Assembly: GCA_016256075.1 (NCBI GenBank)
Contig: SDVU01000240.1
Span: 1 to 16,698, forward strand
Length of the DNA: 16,698 nt
Direction: 5' to 3'
Source of the DNA: Dictyocoela muelleri
Lineage: Eukaryota > Microsporidia
In this document: positions 8,246 through 16,342 of the stretch, one piece after another
How the letters are laid out: each line of letters opens with the position of its first letter
Position numbering within the stretch: the first letter of the stretch is position 1
The notes under the pieces: model-generated
Databases searched by the model: none
What the model saw: only the letters and a program-made list of their open reading frames with translations
Told to the model about the DNA's origin: nothing
Position numbers and translations under genes: made by a program

Positions 8246-8868
8246 CGAAAAAAAAAGTCATCCCTTATTTTTCAATAATATTAGCACATTAACCTAATTT
8301 TTTTTGTTTACCTTTTTAATGTTTAGCTTGATGTTTATTTTAAATAATTTTAATTATTATTTTTTTTGAAATGAAATTTATGTTTAAATAAAATTTATTA
8401 AAATTTTGGATTTAAATTTTTGAATTAAAATCAAATAAATCGTCCATTTTGAGCAAGTTTTCGGGACTGAAAACGCGTGTGTATTGTGTATTGTTGTTCT
8501 TACAAATTTAGTAGAAAATTATATAAGATTATAAAAAGATTTAATTTTTAAAAACTAAATTTAATACTAGAGAAAACTAATTTATTTATTATAAGCCTAG
8601 TCTTTACGCAATTAAAATTATTTTGTATAAAATTTTATAGGGGCTTACAAATTTGAAACAAAAAAGATACTCAGTGCTAAAGCGTTAATAGAGTGTTGGA
8701 CTTCATAAATGAATGATTATATATGATCAGCTCTTATTTGACGAACACGCTTTTTTTCCAAATTTGTTTAAAAAATATTTTAACGTTTATTTGTCGGCGA
8801 ATCTCAATTTTACCGCACATCTCTTTTTCCCGCGGTATTTTTTTGAAAAAAAATTAATTACTAATATA
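8246..8868. other. AT-rich spacer, likely 5' flank of the Tigger-like element
   Basis: No recognisable gene. From 8437 the sequence becomes less AT-rich (GAGCAAGTTTTCGGGACTG, AAAACGCGTGTG) and shares a segment with 3524-3552. I take this as the probable left end of the Tigger-like element whose gene starts at 8869. The frames over 8713-8943 on plus and 8787-9002 on minus are not separate genes. Confidence 0.35.
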
Positions 8869-9433
8869 ATGTCACAAAAAGAATGTAAAAAATCACACAG
8901 ATTAACATTAAAAAAAGAGATCATAGAATATAAGAAAAAATGATCATAAAAAACATGTATAGCAGATCTCTTTTCTATGAAATTTAAAAAAATGATAGAC
9001 ATTCTATAAAAGATTTCATTTGCAACAAAATGGTGCTATGTAAGATGGATTTTTGAAAAAAAACACTCTCAATAATATTCTTAGAAAATATAAACATGGA
9101 ATATCGATGATGGGTTGATGAAACAAGCAGAAATAATAGAAAAACAAAGTGGAAAATATCCTTATAAAATTTTTATGGCGAAACTTTACAAGCATACTAA
9201 GAAATTATAGAATAAAATAACGAATATAGTAAATCAACAATTTCGGAATTTAAAGCTTTCAATAGACAGCTTTAAAAATTGAAAAGAGACATCACATTGC
9301 ATTAAGACAATGTTCATTAGAAATATTATAGGTTAATTAGCAGAATTTTAGTGTTTTAGGATTTAATTAAGATAAAAATTTTAGAATATGGTAAATAAGG
9401 TATTTTATTGTGATGAAACAGGGTTTTTTTTAC
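8869..9433 (+). pseudogene. Tigger/pogo-like transposase, N-terminal half (decayed)
   Basis: The product would be a pogo-superfamily transposase, with DNA-binding helix-turn-helix domains followed by a DDE core. The ATG at 8869 begins MSQKECKKSHRLTLKKEIIE, the usual first helix-turn-helix of this family. A stop follows at 8941-8943 and the sequence continues in other frames. Worn matches follow (WIFEKKH, RHHIALRQCSLEIL), then DLIKIKILEYGK and the catalytic CDETGFF-type motif (about 9409-9430), where the MULE sits. There are numerous stops and frame changes. The N-terminal call is moderate; the DET motif with its second copy at 15255-15334 makes the family assignment good. Confidence 0.75.
9354..9433 (+). 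repeat. 80-bp direct duplication, left copy
   Basis: Matches 15255-15334 over its whole length (GGATTTAATTAAGATAAAAA, TTTTAGAATATGGTAAATA, GTGATGAAACAG, TTTTTTTTAC) with about four mismatches and two 2-base indels. Both copies encode the Tigger segment ending at the catalytic DET. It directly abuts the left end of the MULE and so acts as an exceptionally long target duplication. Confidence 0.85.
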
Positions 9434-9468
9434 GGTAGCCGTCAGTTAGCCAGTAGGCGAACTGACAG
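9434..9468. repeat. Left terminal inverted repeat of the MULE
   Basis: Pairs with 15219-15254 in inverse orientation at roughly three quarters of positions. It contains AGTTAGCC and AGGCGAACT, an imperfect internal palindrome that is perfect in the right-end copy. Confidence 0.7.
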
Positions 9469-9519
9469 ATTTTCGCCTGTATGTAAAGATACCATTATTT
9501 CATCTATAAAATTAACCCT

Positions 9520-9963
9520 TATGAAAAATTATGAAATTTTAAAAAGCAAGATAAATAGAGAATGATGGCCCATAATCATAATTTATATAATAAAGAAAGT
9601 TTTAAATATGAGTTACAAACTAGATATAAAGAAATATGATTTGAATGGGAGTTATTTTTCCAGTAAAAGACGGCAATATCATAAAAATTGTGGATCATAA
9701 ATGTCATCAATCATTCGAAAAATAAATAAAAAAAGGCTTTGAATAAAAAAAAAATAAGGCAAAAAATACATCAGAATCAACAACAGCATAATTTTAAAAG
9801 AAATTTTAAACAAAAATAAAATTGATTCCGTTGCCTTCCAAGAATTACCCCAATTGTTGATTCTATTACTAGAATTAGAAGGGAAAAATTGAATGAAAAT
9901 AATGCTACTAATATTCCTAAAATTTTGAGAAAAGATAAAAACGGAAATTATTATCTAAGATAT
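9520..9963 (+). pseudogene. MULE transposase, N-terminal part (decayed)
   Basis: The N-terminal part of a Mutator-like transposase. Pieces in changing frames give MAHNHNLYNKESFKYELQTR, then VIFPVKDGNIIKIVDHKC as in FLYWCH/WRKY-type zinc-binding N-termini, then PRITPIVDSITRIRREKL and LRKDKNGNYYLRY. The last two match the spacer that precedes the core in microsporidian MULE transposases as I know them. There are several stops and frameshifts. It is cut at 9963 by the Ty3/gypsy element and resumes at 14222. Confidence 0.65.
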
Positions 9964-10238
9964 TGACGTACACCGGAGAGATCTGTCCAAATAATAAAAG
10001 TTGATTATAAGTGAATGTTTGTTAAATGTTTTTTTATTTAAATTATGGCTCGGAGCCGATGTTCTTCTACTGAGGTCCTGAGAGTTCCGATTTTGAATAG
10101 GGGTTGCTTACGTGTTTTCTTTTATATTACCAATTTTTCTAGAAATTTCTACATTTTTTCATCTTGAATTCTATTTTCGAATTTTTGATCAAACTTTTGA
10201 AATTTCCTTCCATTGTCAAGAACTACTGGTGTATGAAA
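9964..10238 (-). repeat. 3' LTR of the Ty3/gypsy element
   Basis: About 275 bp, matched by 13945-14221 at roughly nine of ten positions. Shared blocks include GGCTCGGAGCCGATG, GGTTGCTTACGTGTTTTCTT, TTTTTCATCTTGAATTC and CAAGAACTACTGGTGTA. Its inner edge is preceded, on the minus strand, by a purine-rich AGAGGGGTAAA, a plausible polypurine tract. Confidence 0.92.
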
Positions 10239-10329
10239 TTTACCCCTCTATAAAGGGTTTGACATTCTTTATATTATGTATTGAAATTTTATTACCTTAT
10301 TTTAACCAAATATTACCTTTCTCTGCGTC

Positions 10330-11280
10330 AATTTTGGATATCTCGAACGGACCAGTAAACTGAATGCGGATTTTATCTTTAACCTTATCTCTTTTTAATA
10401 CCTTATCACCTATCTTGTAATAAATTTGTTTTCTTTTCTTATTTTTATTTAATAAGTTAACCTTTTTTAATTTGTGCTCTCTTTCCTTAATTATTTTTAT
10501 TTGATTTGATAAATCACATTATTTAATATCAAATATTGAGTATCCTGTTAATATCGCTATTGGACTAGTGTTTATTGATGAATGGAATGTAAAATTATAA
10601 TTAATTTCAATTTTTTTTATAGTTTCATTAATTGAACTGCCCCTGTAAATTCTTATAATATTAGTAATAGTTTGATTCAAACGCTCAGATATTCTATTTG
10701 CTGTAGGGTTATAAGGTGCAGTTCTGATATGATTGATATTGTTATTTCTTAGAAACTTTTCAAAACATCCTGAAACATATTGTTTTTTTCTATCTGATAA
10801 AAGCCTACTCGGTTTTGGATACGTTGACAACCACTTTTTGACATTTTTAATTAATGAATTAGATTTTATATTTCGCGATAAGAATATTCTTGTGAATCGG
10901 CTAAAGATGTCTGTAATTGGGAGGAGATAGAAATAATCAACATTTATTTTTGTCTGAAAATGTGTGGATTTGATTGGCTCGAAAATGTCCGAGCTTATGA
11001 AATCAAATGGTGTTTGTGAATATATGTACCCTGAATATTTACCCAAGTTAGAATGTGTAACTTTATTAAATTGACATTTTATACAGCTTTTGACATTCTT
11101 CGATTTTTTTTTTCAGATTCTTTATTTTTAGAAACTTATTAATAGTAAGATACAAACGTTTGGATCCTGGATGTGACAATGTTTCGTGTAAATTTAAAAT
11201 TAATGAATTTATTGAATCTTTGGGAATGACTATACGATCGTTTTTATCAAGATAAATATCTGAAATTTCATTCATATGCT
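10330..11280 (-). pseudogene. pol: Ty3/gypsy integrase region (fossil)
   Basis: The integrase part of pol, which joins the cDNA to the host chromosome. Recognisable parts on the minus strand: an HHCC-type zinc-binding region around 11070-11190 (LHETLSHPGSKRLYLTINKF), the catalytic core over about 10520-11040 (SSDIFEP, LLSDRKKQYVSG, YNPTANRISERLN), and a C-terminal GPY/F-like segment around 10330-10440 (YYKIGDKVLKRD, FTGPFEI). It is the last pol domain before the 3' LTR, the order expected for Ty3/gypsy. Part of a broken element. Confidence 0.88.
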
Positions 11281-11335
11281 GATGGTTATCGAATTTTTCA
11301 AGGTTTGAATTTTTTCCGTAAATTTTATTAAGTTT

Positions 11336-12480
11336 TTAATGGTACCAGAATGTAAATCTAGTGTTATTTTTAATGCAAGATAATCTCGAAAGTGTATCTG
11401 CAACAATGTTACTTTTACCTTCAATTCGTTTCAGTTCATAATTGTATTCTTCTAACATCATCTTCAATCTTTGGACTCTTTTACTCAGGTCTGCATCATA
11501 AAGCAGATTCTTATTATCGGTCAATATATAAACTTTACTAGTGATTATATAAGGTTTAAAAAATTCCATAGATTTTAAAACACCCAAAGCTTCCTTTTTC
11601 ATTGAAGTGTATTTAACATTGTTGGTGTAAATTTATAACTGTAAAACATTATTATTTTTTTCATTTTGTTATAAAATTGAACCTATTGTATTATCAGAGG
11701 CATCGGTTTCTAAAGTGAAAGGAGAGTTTTGATCGGGATAGCTAAGCATTATAATTTTTTAATATCTTTAAGCAATTTATTACGTTTTTATCAAAGTCTT
11801 CATTGTATTTGATGTTTTTGACGTCGCGTAATAATTCTGTTAAAAATAAGGTTTTTTGCTAAAATTCCGAATAAATGGTTTGAAGTAATTGAAGAAGCCT
11901 AATATTCTCTGTATTGCTTTTTTGTTTATTGTTCTTTTGATTTTAAAGTTATTCAGATGAGACAGATCGATTTCAATACCATCTTTTGATAGGATATGAC
12001 TTAAAAACTACATTTTTTCCTTGATAAACTCCATTTATCAGTATTAATTTTTATGTTGTTATCATTTAGTTTTTTTAGAACGGTAGTTAAGTTTTCTAAA
12101 TGCGTTTCTACATCATTTGAATATATTATAATATCATCTAAATAAACTTTTACAAATGTAAATTCTGAAAATAATGCATCCATTGCTTCTTGAAATGTTT
12201 TTAGTGCTCCCGTAAGACCAAAAAGCATGCGTATATTCTCATATACGTTATTCTCAATACAGAGGGCTGCGTATCGTCTACTTTTTGGTTCTAGCATTAC
12301 TTGGTAATATCCAGACTTGAGATCAATTTTAGAATATATCTTTGAATCTTTCATTGAGGCGAATATGTCCCATATTTTAGGAAAAATGTAAAGAATTTTG
12401 TGCGTTTTTTTGTTTAATTTCCTATAGTCAACCACGAGTCGAATATCTCCGTTCTTTTTTAGAATCGGAAACTCAGAGAA
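11336..12480 (-). pseudogene. pol: Ty3/gypsy reverse transcriptase and RNase H region (fossil)
   Basis: Copies the element RNA into DNA and removes the RNA strand. The RT part (about 11990-12480) shows RLVVDYRKLNKKT, SKIDLKSGYYQVML and the catalytic YLDDIIIYSNDVETHLENL. The RNase H part (about 11336-11690) shows TDASDNTIGS, KKEALGVLKSMEFFKPYI, YILTDNKNLLYD and IVADTLSRL. RT followed by RNase H without a tether, then integrase, is diagnostic of Ty3/gypsy. Part of a broken element. Confidence 0.92.
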
Positions 12481-12699
12481 CTAAAATTCGGATGTACTCT
12501 TCTTAATTATTTTATCTCTTATCAACGTTCTTATCATATCTAAAGTTTTTTCTTTAATTTGTAAAGGAATTCTAAATGGTTTAAATTTCAAGACCTTATC
12601 ATCAATTAATTTTATCTCATGTTGAACGCCCGGAATTTTTCTAATATCGCTAACTTGAGATTTGTTTATGAGCAGTAATTGTTTTTTTTTTAAAGAAGG

Positions 12700-13095
12700 T
12701 TATGACTAATTATATATTTTGGATTTTGTCTCTAATTTGCTGTTTCATTTCACAAATATCTGTATTTAAATGGTAATTCACGCTGTCTAGAGTTAATTCC
12801 ATTTTATTCAGTTTTACTATGGCCTTATTACTTAATAAAAATTCCATACCTAGTATAATGCTTGGTTCCATATTTTTCAAGATTTTACCCGTTATTTCAT
12901 ACGTATTTTTATTCATTAGTTGCATGGAAATATCGTCTCTTCTTTTGATAAGACTCGGGCGCCATCTAAAAGTCCTGCCTCGATTCCTTTAATTGTTTTT
13001 ATTTCGATTTGATGACTACTCACAATATTGTAACTGATGTAGTTATAGTTGGATCCTGTATCAAGTATGGCTTGGTAGTTCGATTACTTATTGTA
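12700..13095 (-). pseudogene. pol: Ty3/gypsy aspartic protease region (fossil)
   Basis: A retropepsin-like protease that would process the Gag and Pol precursors. Catalytic motif LDTGSNYNYIS near 13050-13080, followed downstream by IILGMEFLLSNKAIVKL near 12830-12860, the ILGMDFL-type helix of LTR retrotransposon proteases. It lies between gag and RT as expected. Part of a broken element. Confidence 0.82.
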
Positions 13096-13276
13096 ACTGG
13101 TATATCAAGCACTTTAGGAGCTTGTGGGTTTTTTTATATTCAAATTTCTTGTTTTATTATTGTTGTAATTATTATTTTGTTTTTTTTATTCTTATCACTA
13201 TCACCATACCCTTTAATTTTTATAACTCTGCATTATGAAGTAGAATAATTGCAATTTCCAAGGTAAGAACATTTTT

Positions 13277-14080
13277 TTAGATTTTTTGGAGGTGATTTAT
13301 TTGCATTAACGACAAATTTTTTACATTAAACTCATTTGTTTGTATATTTTGTTCTAATAAGGTTTCCTCAGTGCAGTTTATCATTTTATATATTTCTAAG
13401 ATTGATTGTACGTTCAGTCTAGACATCACACACTGAGTTCTTTTGGATATTCCATTGTAGAAAATCTCTTCTGCTATATTTTCCATCTGAGAGTCTGACC
13501 AATCCATACAAGTTTGTAATCGAATGCATATTTTATGGATGTAATCTTTGTATTCTTTAATTGTTAAAAAATCATCTTGTTTAATGTTTGATAGCATATT
13601 AAGATATTTCAAATAATGATTGAAGTTTTTTTTCTTTTTTGAAATTTTTATCATAATGTCATTGACTGTGTTGAAATCTTCTATAAGATCGTAATACTTT
13701 GAACCTATTGATGATTTTAATACTTCAACCGCAGTTTGTTCTTCCCATCGAGTGAGCTTAACTGTTTGCATGAATTCGTTTCTCCATCGGAATAGATCTT
13801 GTCGTTGTATATCTTCAAGCATTGAATAGGTTCTTTTGATAGATATAGTTGTGTTAAGTGGTGTATGTGTAAATTCAATCTTCTGTGGAATATAAGAATT
13901 TTCTAAGTTTTCTTCTCTGAAGTCCTTTTCTGTTGAATTCAACTTGACGGACTCCGGAGAGATCCGTCCAAATGATAAAAGTTGATTATAAAGTGAATGT
14001 TTTTTAAATGTTTTTTTATTTAAATTGTGGCTCGGAGCCGATGTTTTTCTGCTGAGGTCCTGAGTGTTCAGATGTTGCAT
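13277..14080 (-). CDS. gag: Ty3/gypsy Gag (fossil element)
   Basis: The structural (particle) protein of the retrotransposon. It reads open for 267 codons from an ATG at 14080, which lies inside the 5' LTR, so about the first 45 residues are LTR-encoded. The LTR part ends SLYNQLLSFGRISPESV. The middle (about residues 90-215) has the helical retrotransposon-Gag character: RQDLFRWRNEFMQTVKLTRW, VLKSSIGSKYYDLI, DDFLTIKEYKDYIHKICIRL. A short Cys-containing stretch near 13250-13270 has the spacing of a CCHC knuckle region. Whether the first LTR codons are truly used cannot be told from one copy, but the solo LTR at 5037-5312 encodes a similar segment. Confidence 0.8.
   Translation of the reverse strand: MQHLNTQDLSRKTSAPSHNLNKKTFKKHSLYNQLLSFGRISPESVKLNSTEKDFREENLENSYIPQKIEFTHTPLNTTISIKRTYSMLEDIQRQDLFRWRNEFMQTVKLTRWEEQTAVEVLKSSIGSKYYDLIEDFNTVNDIMIKISKKKKNFNHYLKYLNMLSNIKQDDFLTIKEYKDYIHKICIRLQTCMDWSDSQMENIAEEIFYNGISKRTQCVMSRLNVQSILEIYKMINCTEETLLEQNIQTNEFNVKNLSLMQINHLQKI
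13932..13943. other. Perfect 12-bp palindrome at the 5' LTR inner edge
   Basis: GTTGAATTCAAC begins one base inside the LTR boundary, where the primer binding site should be. I see no obvious match to a tRNA 3' end (no TGG start). The gag frame reads through it. Confidence 0.6.
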
Positions 14081-14221
14081 GGTGGTTGCTTACGTGTTTT
14101 CTTTTATAATTTTCAATTTTTCTAGAAATTTTCACATTTTTTCATCTTGAATTCCATTTTCGAATTTTTGATCAAATTTTTGATTTTTTCTTCCATTGTC
14201 AAGAACTACTGGTGTATTACA
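13945..14221 (-). repeat. 5' LTR of the Ty3/gypsy element
   Basis: About 277 bp, partner of 9964-10238. The outer end, TGTAATACACC read on the minus strand, meets ATAT at 14222-14225. It contains the ATG and first codons of gag (from 14080). No clear TATA box was singled out; the LTR as a whole is AT-rich. Confidence 0.92.
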
Positions 14222-15149
14222 ATATAATATGTTACAACGATAGAAATAGGATATTTATATTTTTTTTCTGAATATAAAAAAAATTCAAAAATTATTTTAA
14301 TCGACGGTAAATTTAAAATAACGCCATTAATTTTTTATCAAATTTTATTTATACATGTTTATATATTTGATAAATCATTCCCTTTTATATATATTATTAT
14401 GAATAATAAATCCGAAACAAGCTATACTAATGTTCTTGCTTAATGTAAGGAATTAACTAATTTAAACCGCGAATATATTTTATCCGATTTCGAATTAGGC
14501 CTTTATAACTCAGTTAGAAAATAATTTCGAACTGTTTCCTATAATGGTTGTTATTTTCATTATTCACAATCGATATGACGCAGAATTCAACAAATTAATT
14601 ATCTAAACTTATTAAACATAACGCAGAATTAAGAAAAATAATAAAAAAATTCCATAACTACCTTTTTTAAAAAATAAAGATGTTTCCCGATATTTTATGA
14701 TGCTTTAAAAGGAATTGTTAGATATATTTAAAGATGAAAAAATTAAAAATTCCATTGAATATTTTATAAAACATATGTGGGATATCTTAGCAAAAATCCA
14801 TACGTTGAACCCAAGTATAAAATTTGTTTTGGGGATCTGCATTTAAGATCTAAATTCAATATACACATAACAATAAATAATGTAGAAGCATGGCATAAGG
14901 TAATTCGAAAAAATAATCTCAATAAGCCATCCTAATATTGCACTTTTTATTTCAAAAATAATGGAAGAAAATCAAATAAATTAATTTACACTAAAACAAA
15001 ATTTTAAAGGAAATATTGAAATTAATTATTATAATTTAAAAAAATATAAAAAAATTGATATATTGATTGAAAATTATGATTTGCTATCCAATGAAAGTTT
15101 TATAAATGCATTACTTTATACTTACGACTGGAATTTTGAAATTGAATAA
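14222..15149 (+). pseudogene. MULE transposase, catalytic core and C-terminus (decayed)
   Basis: Continues the MULE protein on the far side of the Ty3/gypsy element. In order: NDRNRIFIFFSEYKKNSK, ILIDGKFKITPLIFYQ with the first Asp (14303-14305), then IIMNNKSETSYTNVL. Next are REYILSDFELGLYNSVRK with the second Asp (14486-14488), the Cys-x2-His motif GCYFHYSQSI, PYVEPKYKICF, and INNVEAWHKV with the Glu (14885-14887). The end reads NYDLLSNESFINALLYTYDW to a stop at 15147-15149. All three catalytic residues remain, but about ten stops and frame changes break the gene, most densely at about 14520-14780. TNNxxEGWH-type motifs are characteristic of MULE transposases. Confidence 0.82.
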
Positions 15150-15218
15150 ATATTTATTTATATAATTCAAATTTTATCAACTATTATTTTGAAATATTTG
15201 CTCCTTTTAAATAATAGA

Positions 15219-15254
15219 CTTTCAGTTCGCCTGAAGGCGAACTTTCGGTCAGCC
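15219..15254. repeat. Right terminal inverted repeat of the MULE
   Basis: The inverse of 9434-9468. It contains the perfect palindrome AGTTCGCCT-GA-AGGCGAACT (15226-15245 region). It lies about 70 bases after the transposase stop and directly before the right copy of the 80-bp duplication. Confidence 0.7.
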
Positions 15255-15334
15255 TTTTTGGATTTAATTAAGATAAAAATTTTAGAATATGGTAAATATA
15301 ATGTATTCAATTGTGATGAAACAGTTTTTTTTAC
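15255..15334 (+). repeat. 80-bp direct duplication, right copy
   Basis: Partner of 9354-9433. Here the frame is better kept: DLIKIKILEYGKYNVFNCDE leads into the rest of the Tigger core without a break. Confidence 0.85.
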
Positions 15335-16340
15335 AAATTTTTTTCCATTTAAAAGCATATCTCTCGGCCAATAAATGATATTAAAAAACAAAGAAGGAAT
15401 TACTCTTATGCTATATTGTAATATGATGGATTTTTACAGGCTCAAATAATTAATAATAGTTGTGGCATTAAATACTAGGGCTTTTAAAAACTTTGATAAA
15501 AAATTATTTTGCAATTACACGCACAATGCAACTGCGTGCGTATGAATCGAAGAATTATTCCATGGCTTAAAGATCTAAATTTAATTTTTAGGGCTAAAAA
15601 TCTGAAATTTTTTTTTCCTGGCAGATAATTGTTTTTACAATTAAAAATGTAAGATATAGCGCATGTTAAATTTTTATTTTTACCTAAAAAAACACTAAAA
15701 ACTATAACGTCTTGATGCTGGAATCATTATAATATTTAAGACAAAGTTTTTTTAATTTAAGTAGTCATAAATTGTTATAAAAAAACGAAAATGTGCGAGG
15801 ATAAAATATTTATAAATAAAATTACCTTAAGTGATGCAATTGTATTTCCAAAATATGTGTGAGAAGTTGTTTTAAAAAAATACAATAAAAATTATTAGAG
15901 AAAGGCTTTATTTATTGCAATCTGATGGTGAAAATCATATCAATGAAATTATTGAAAGAATAGAATATTATGATGAAATGGACAGTCATCTTTTTTAAAA
16001 ACTATTTGAACTATGAAGAAGATTATTTGTTTTTTCATCCTAATCAAATGCTTTAACAAGAAGAAAATAGTTTTGAAGATATTTCAGAGCAATTAAGTGT
16101 GTAAGAGGAAATAAAAAGTTTTTTAAATAAAGAGGTTTTTAAAGGAAGTTTTTTCGATAATACTGAAAATGCGAAAAAAATGAAGTTACAACGAAGAAAA
16201 AGTTTTATATTTAGAAGGTCTTAAATTTGCTGTTTCTATTCTGAAATAGATCAAAACATTTATAACTCTGTAAAACATCTATAAAAACATTTAAATAAAA
16301 ATAAAGTATAAAGTATAAAAAAATATTTCAGATTTTACAT
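15262..16340 (+). pseudogene. Tigger/pogo-like transposase, catalytic core and C-terminus (decayed)
   Basis: Resumes the transposase interrupted at 9433. In order: NVFNCDETVFFTNFFPFKS with the first Asp, KEGITLMLYCNMDG (about 15390-15435), NRRIIPWLKDLNLIFRAKN (about 15545-15605), then LDAGI and a Lys-rich helix (about 15715-15790). The tail gives INKITLSDAIVFPKYV (about 15810-15860), IERIEYYDEMDSHLF, YEEDYLFFHPNQM and LYLEGLKFAVSIL. This succession is that of pogo/Tigger DDE transposases. Stops and frame changes are scattered, about ten or more; the second Asp region (normally LLLDNAPSH) is worn to FSWQIIVFT. The end is set where protein similarity fades. Confidence 0.82.
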
Positions 16341-16342
16341 AG

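Larger units (their letters stand above)
9964..14221 (-). mobile_element. Ty3/gypsy LTR retrotransposon, inner layer of the nest (fossil)
   Basis: A 4258-bp element with LTRs of about 275 bp, ends TGTAA...GTCA (read on the minus strand) and a 4-bp target duplication ATAT at 9960-9963 and 14222-14225. In order on the minus strand: gag, aspartic protease, reverse transcriptase, RNase H, integrase. That order places it in Ty3/gypsy, and the sequence style is that of microsporidian members. The two LTRs differ at roughly one position in ten, so the insertion is old. The element has all its parts but is broken, with on the order of ten interruptions in the coding region. It lies inside the MULE, which lies inside a Tigger-like element, so it is the youngest of the three. 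Confidence 0.92.
9434..15254 (+). mobile_element. Mutator-like transposon (MULE), middle layer of the nest
   Basis: The outer ends are inverted repeats of about 35 bp. The left is GGTAGCCGTCAGTTAGCC followed by AGTAGGCGAACTGACAG; the right (15219-15254), inverted, gives GG-CTGACCG, AGTTCGCC, AGGCGAACTGAAAG. Removing the Ty3/gypsy insert (9964-14221) and one ATAT leaves about 1.56 kb with a single transposase gene, a compact MULE. It is flanked by 80-bp duplicated Tigger sequence rather than the 9-11 bp usual for MULEs. Confidence 0.75.
8437..16340 (+). mobile_element. Tigger/pogo-like DNA transposon, outer layer of a nest
   Basis: Left part about 8437-9433, right part about 15255-16340, separated by the MULE and its Ty3/gypsy passenger. 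Without the insert and one copy of the 80-bp duplication, the gene would be about 1.57 kb (around 520 codons), normal for Tigger/pogo transposases. The left boundary rests on the shared segment at 8437-8466 and is weak; the right boundary is only the end of recognisable protein sequence. Terminal repeats are not established. Confidence 0.7.

Noticed and set aside
8713-9002. Overlapping frames on both strands (76 and 71 codons)
   Set aside because: The plus frame only becomes meaningful at the Tigger ATG at 8869; the minus frame is its shadow.
9964-10238. LTR ends at TACACC...GGTGTA
   Set aside because: These six-base inverted ends are tempting, but they leave no target duplication. Ends at TG...CA a few bases out give ATAT on both sides and equal LTR lengths.
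10112-10363. 83-codon plus-strand frame
   Set aside because: It lies antisense to the 3' LTR and the integrase C-terminal segment; its hydrophobic look comes from T-rich sequence.
13009-13248. 79-codon plus-strand frame resembling a membrane protein
   Set aside because: It is antisense to the protease region with its LDTGSNYNYIS motif, and hydrophobic only because the strand is T-rich.
15517-15541. Hairpin ACGCAC...GTGCGT as an RNA element
   Set aside because: The arms are only six bases and lie inside the decayed Tigger coding sequence; chance is sufficient.
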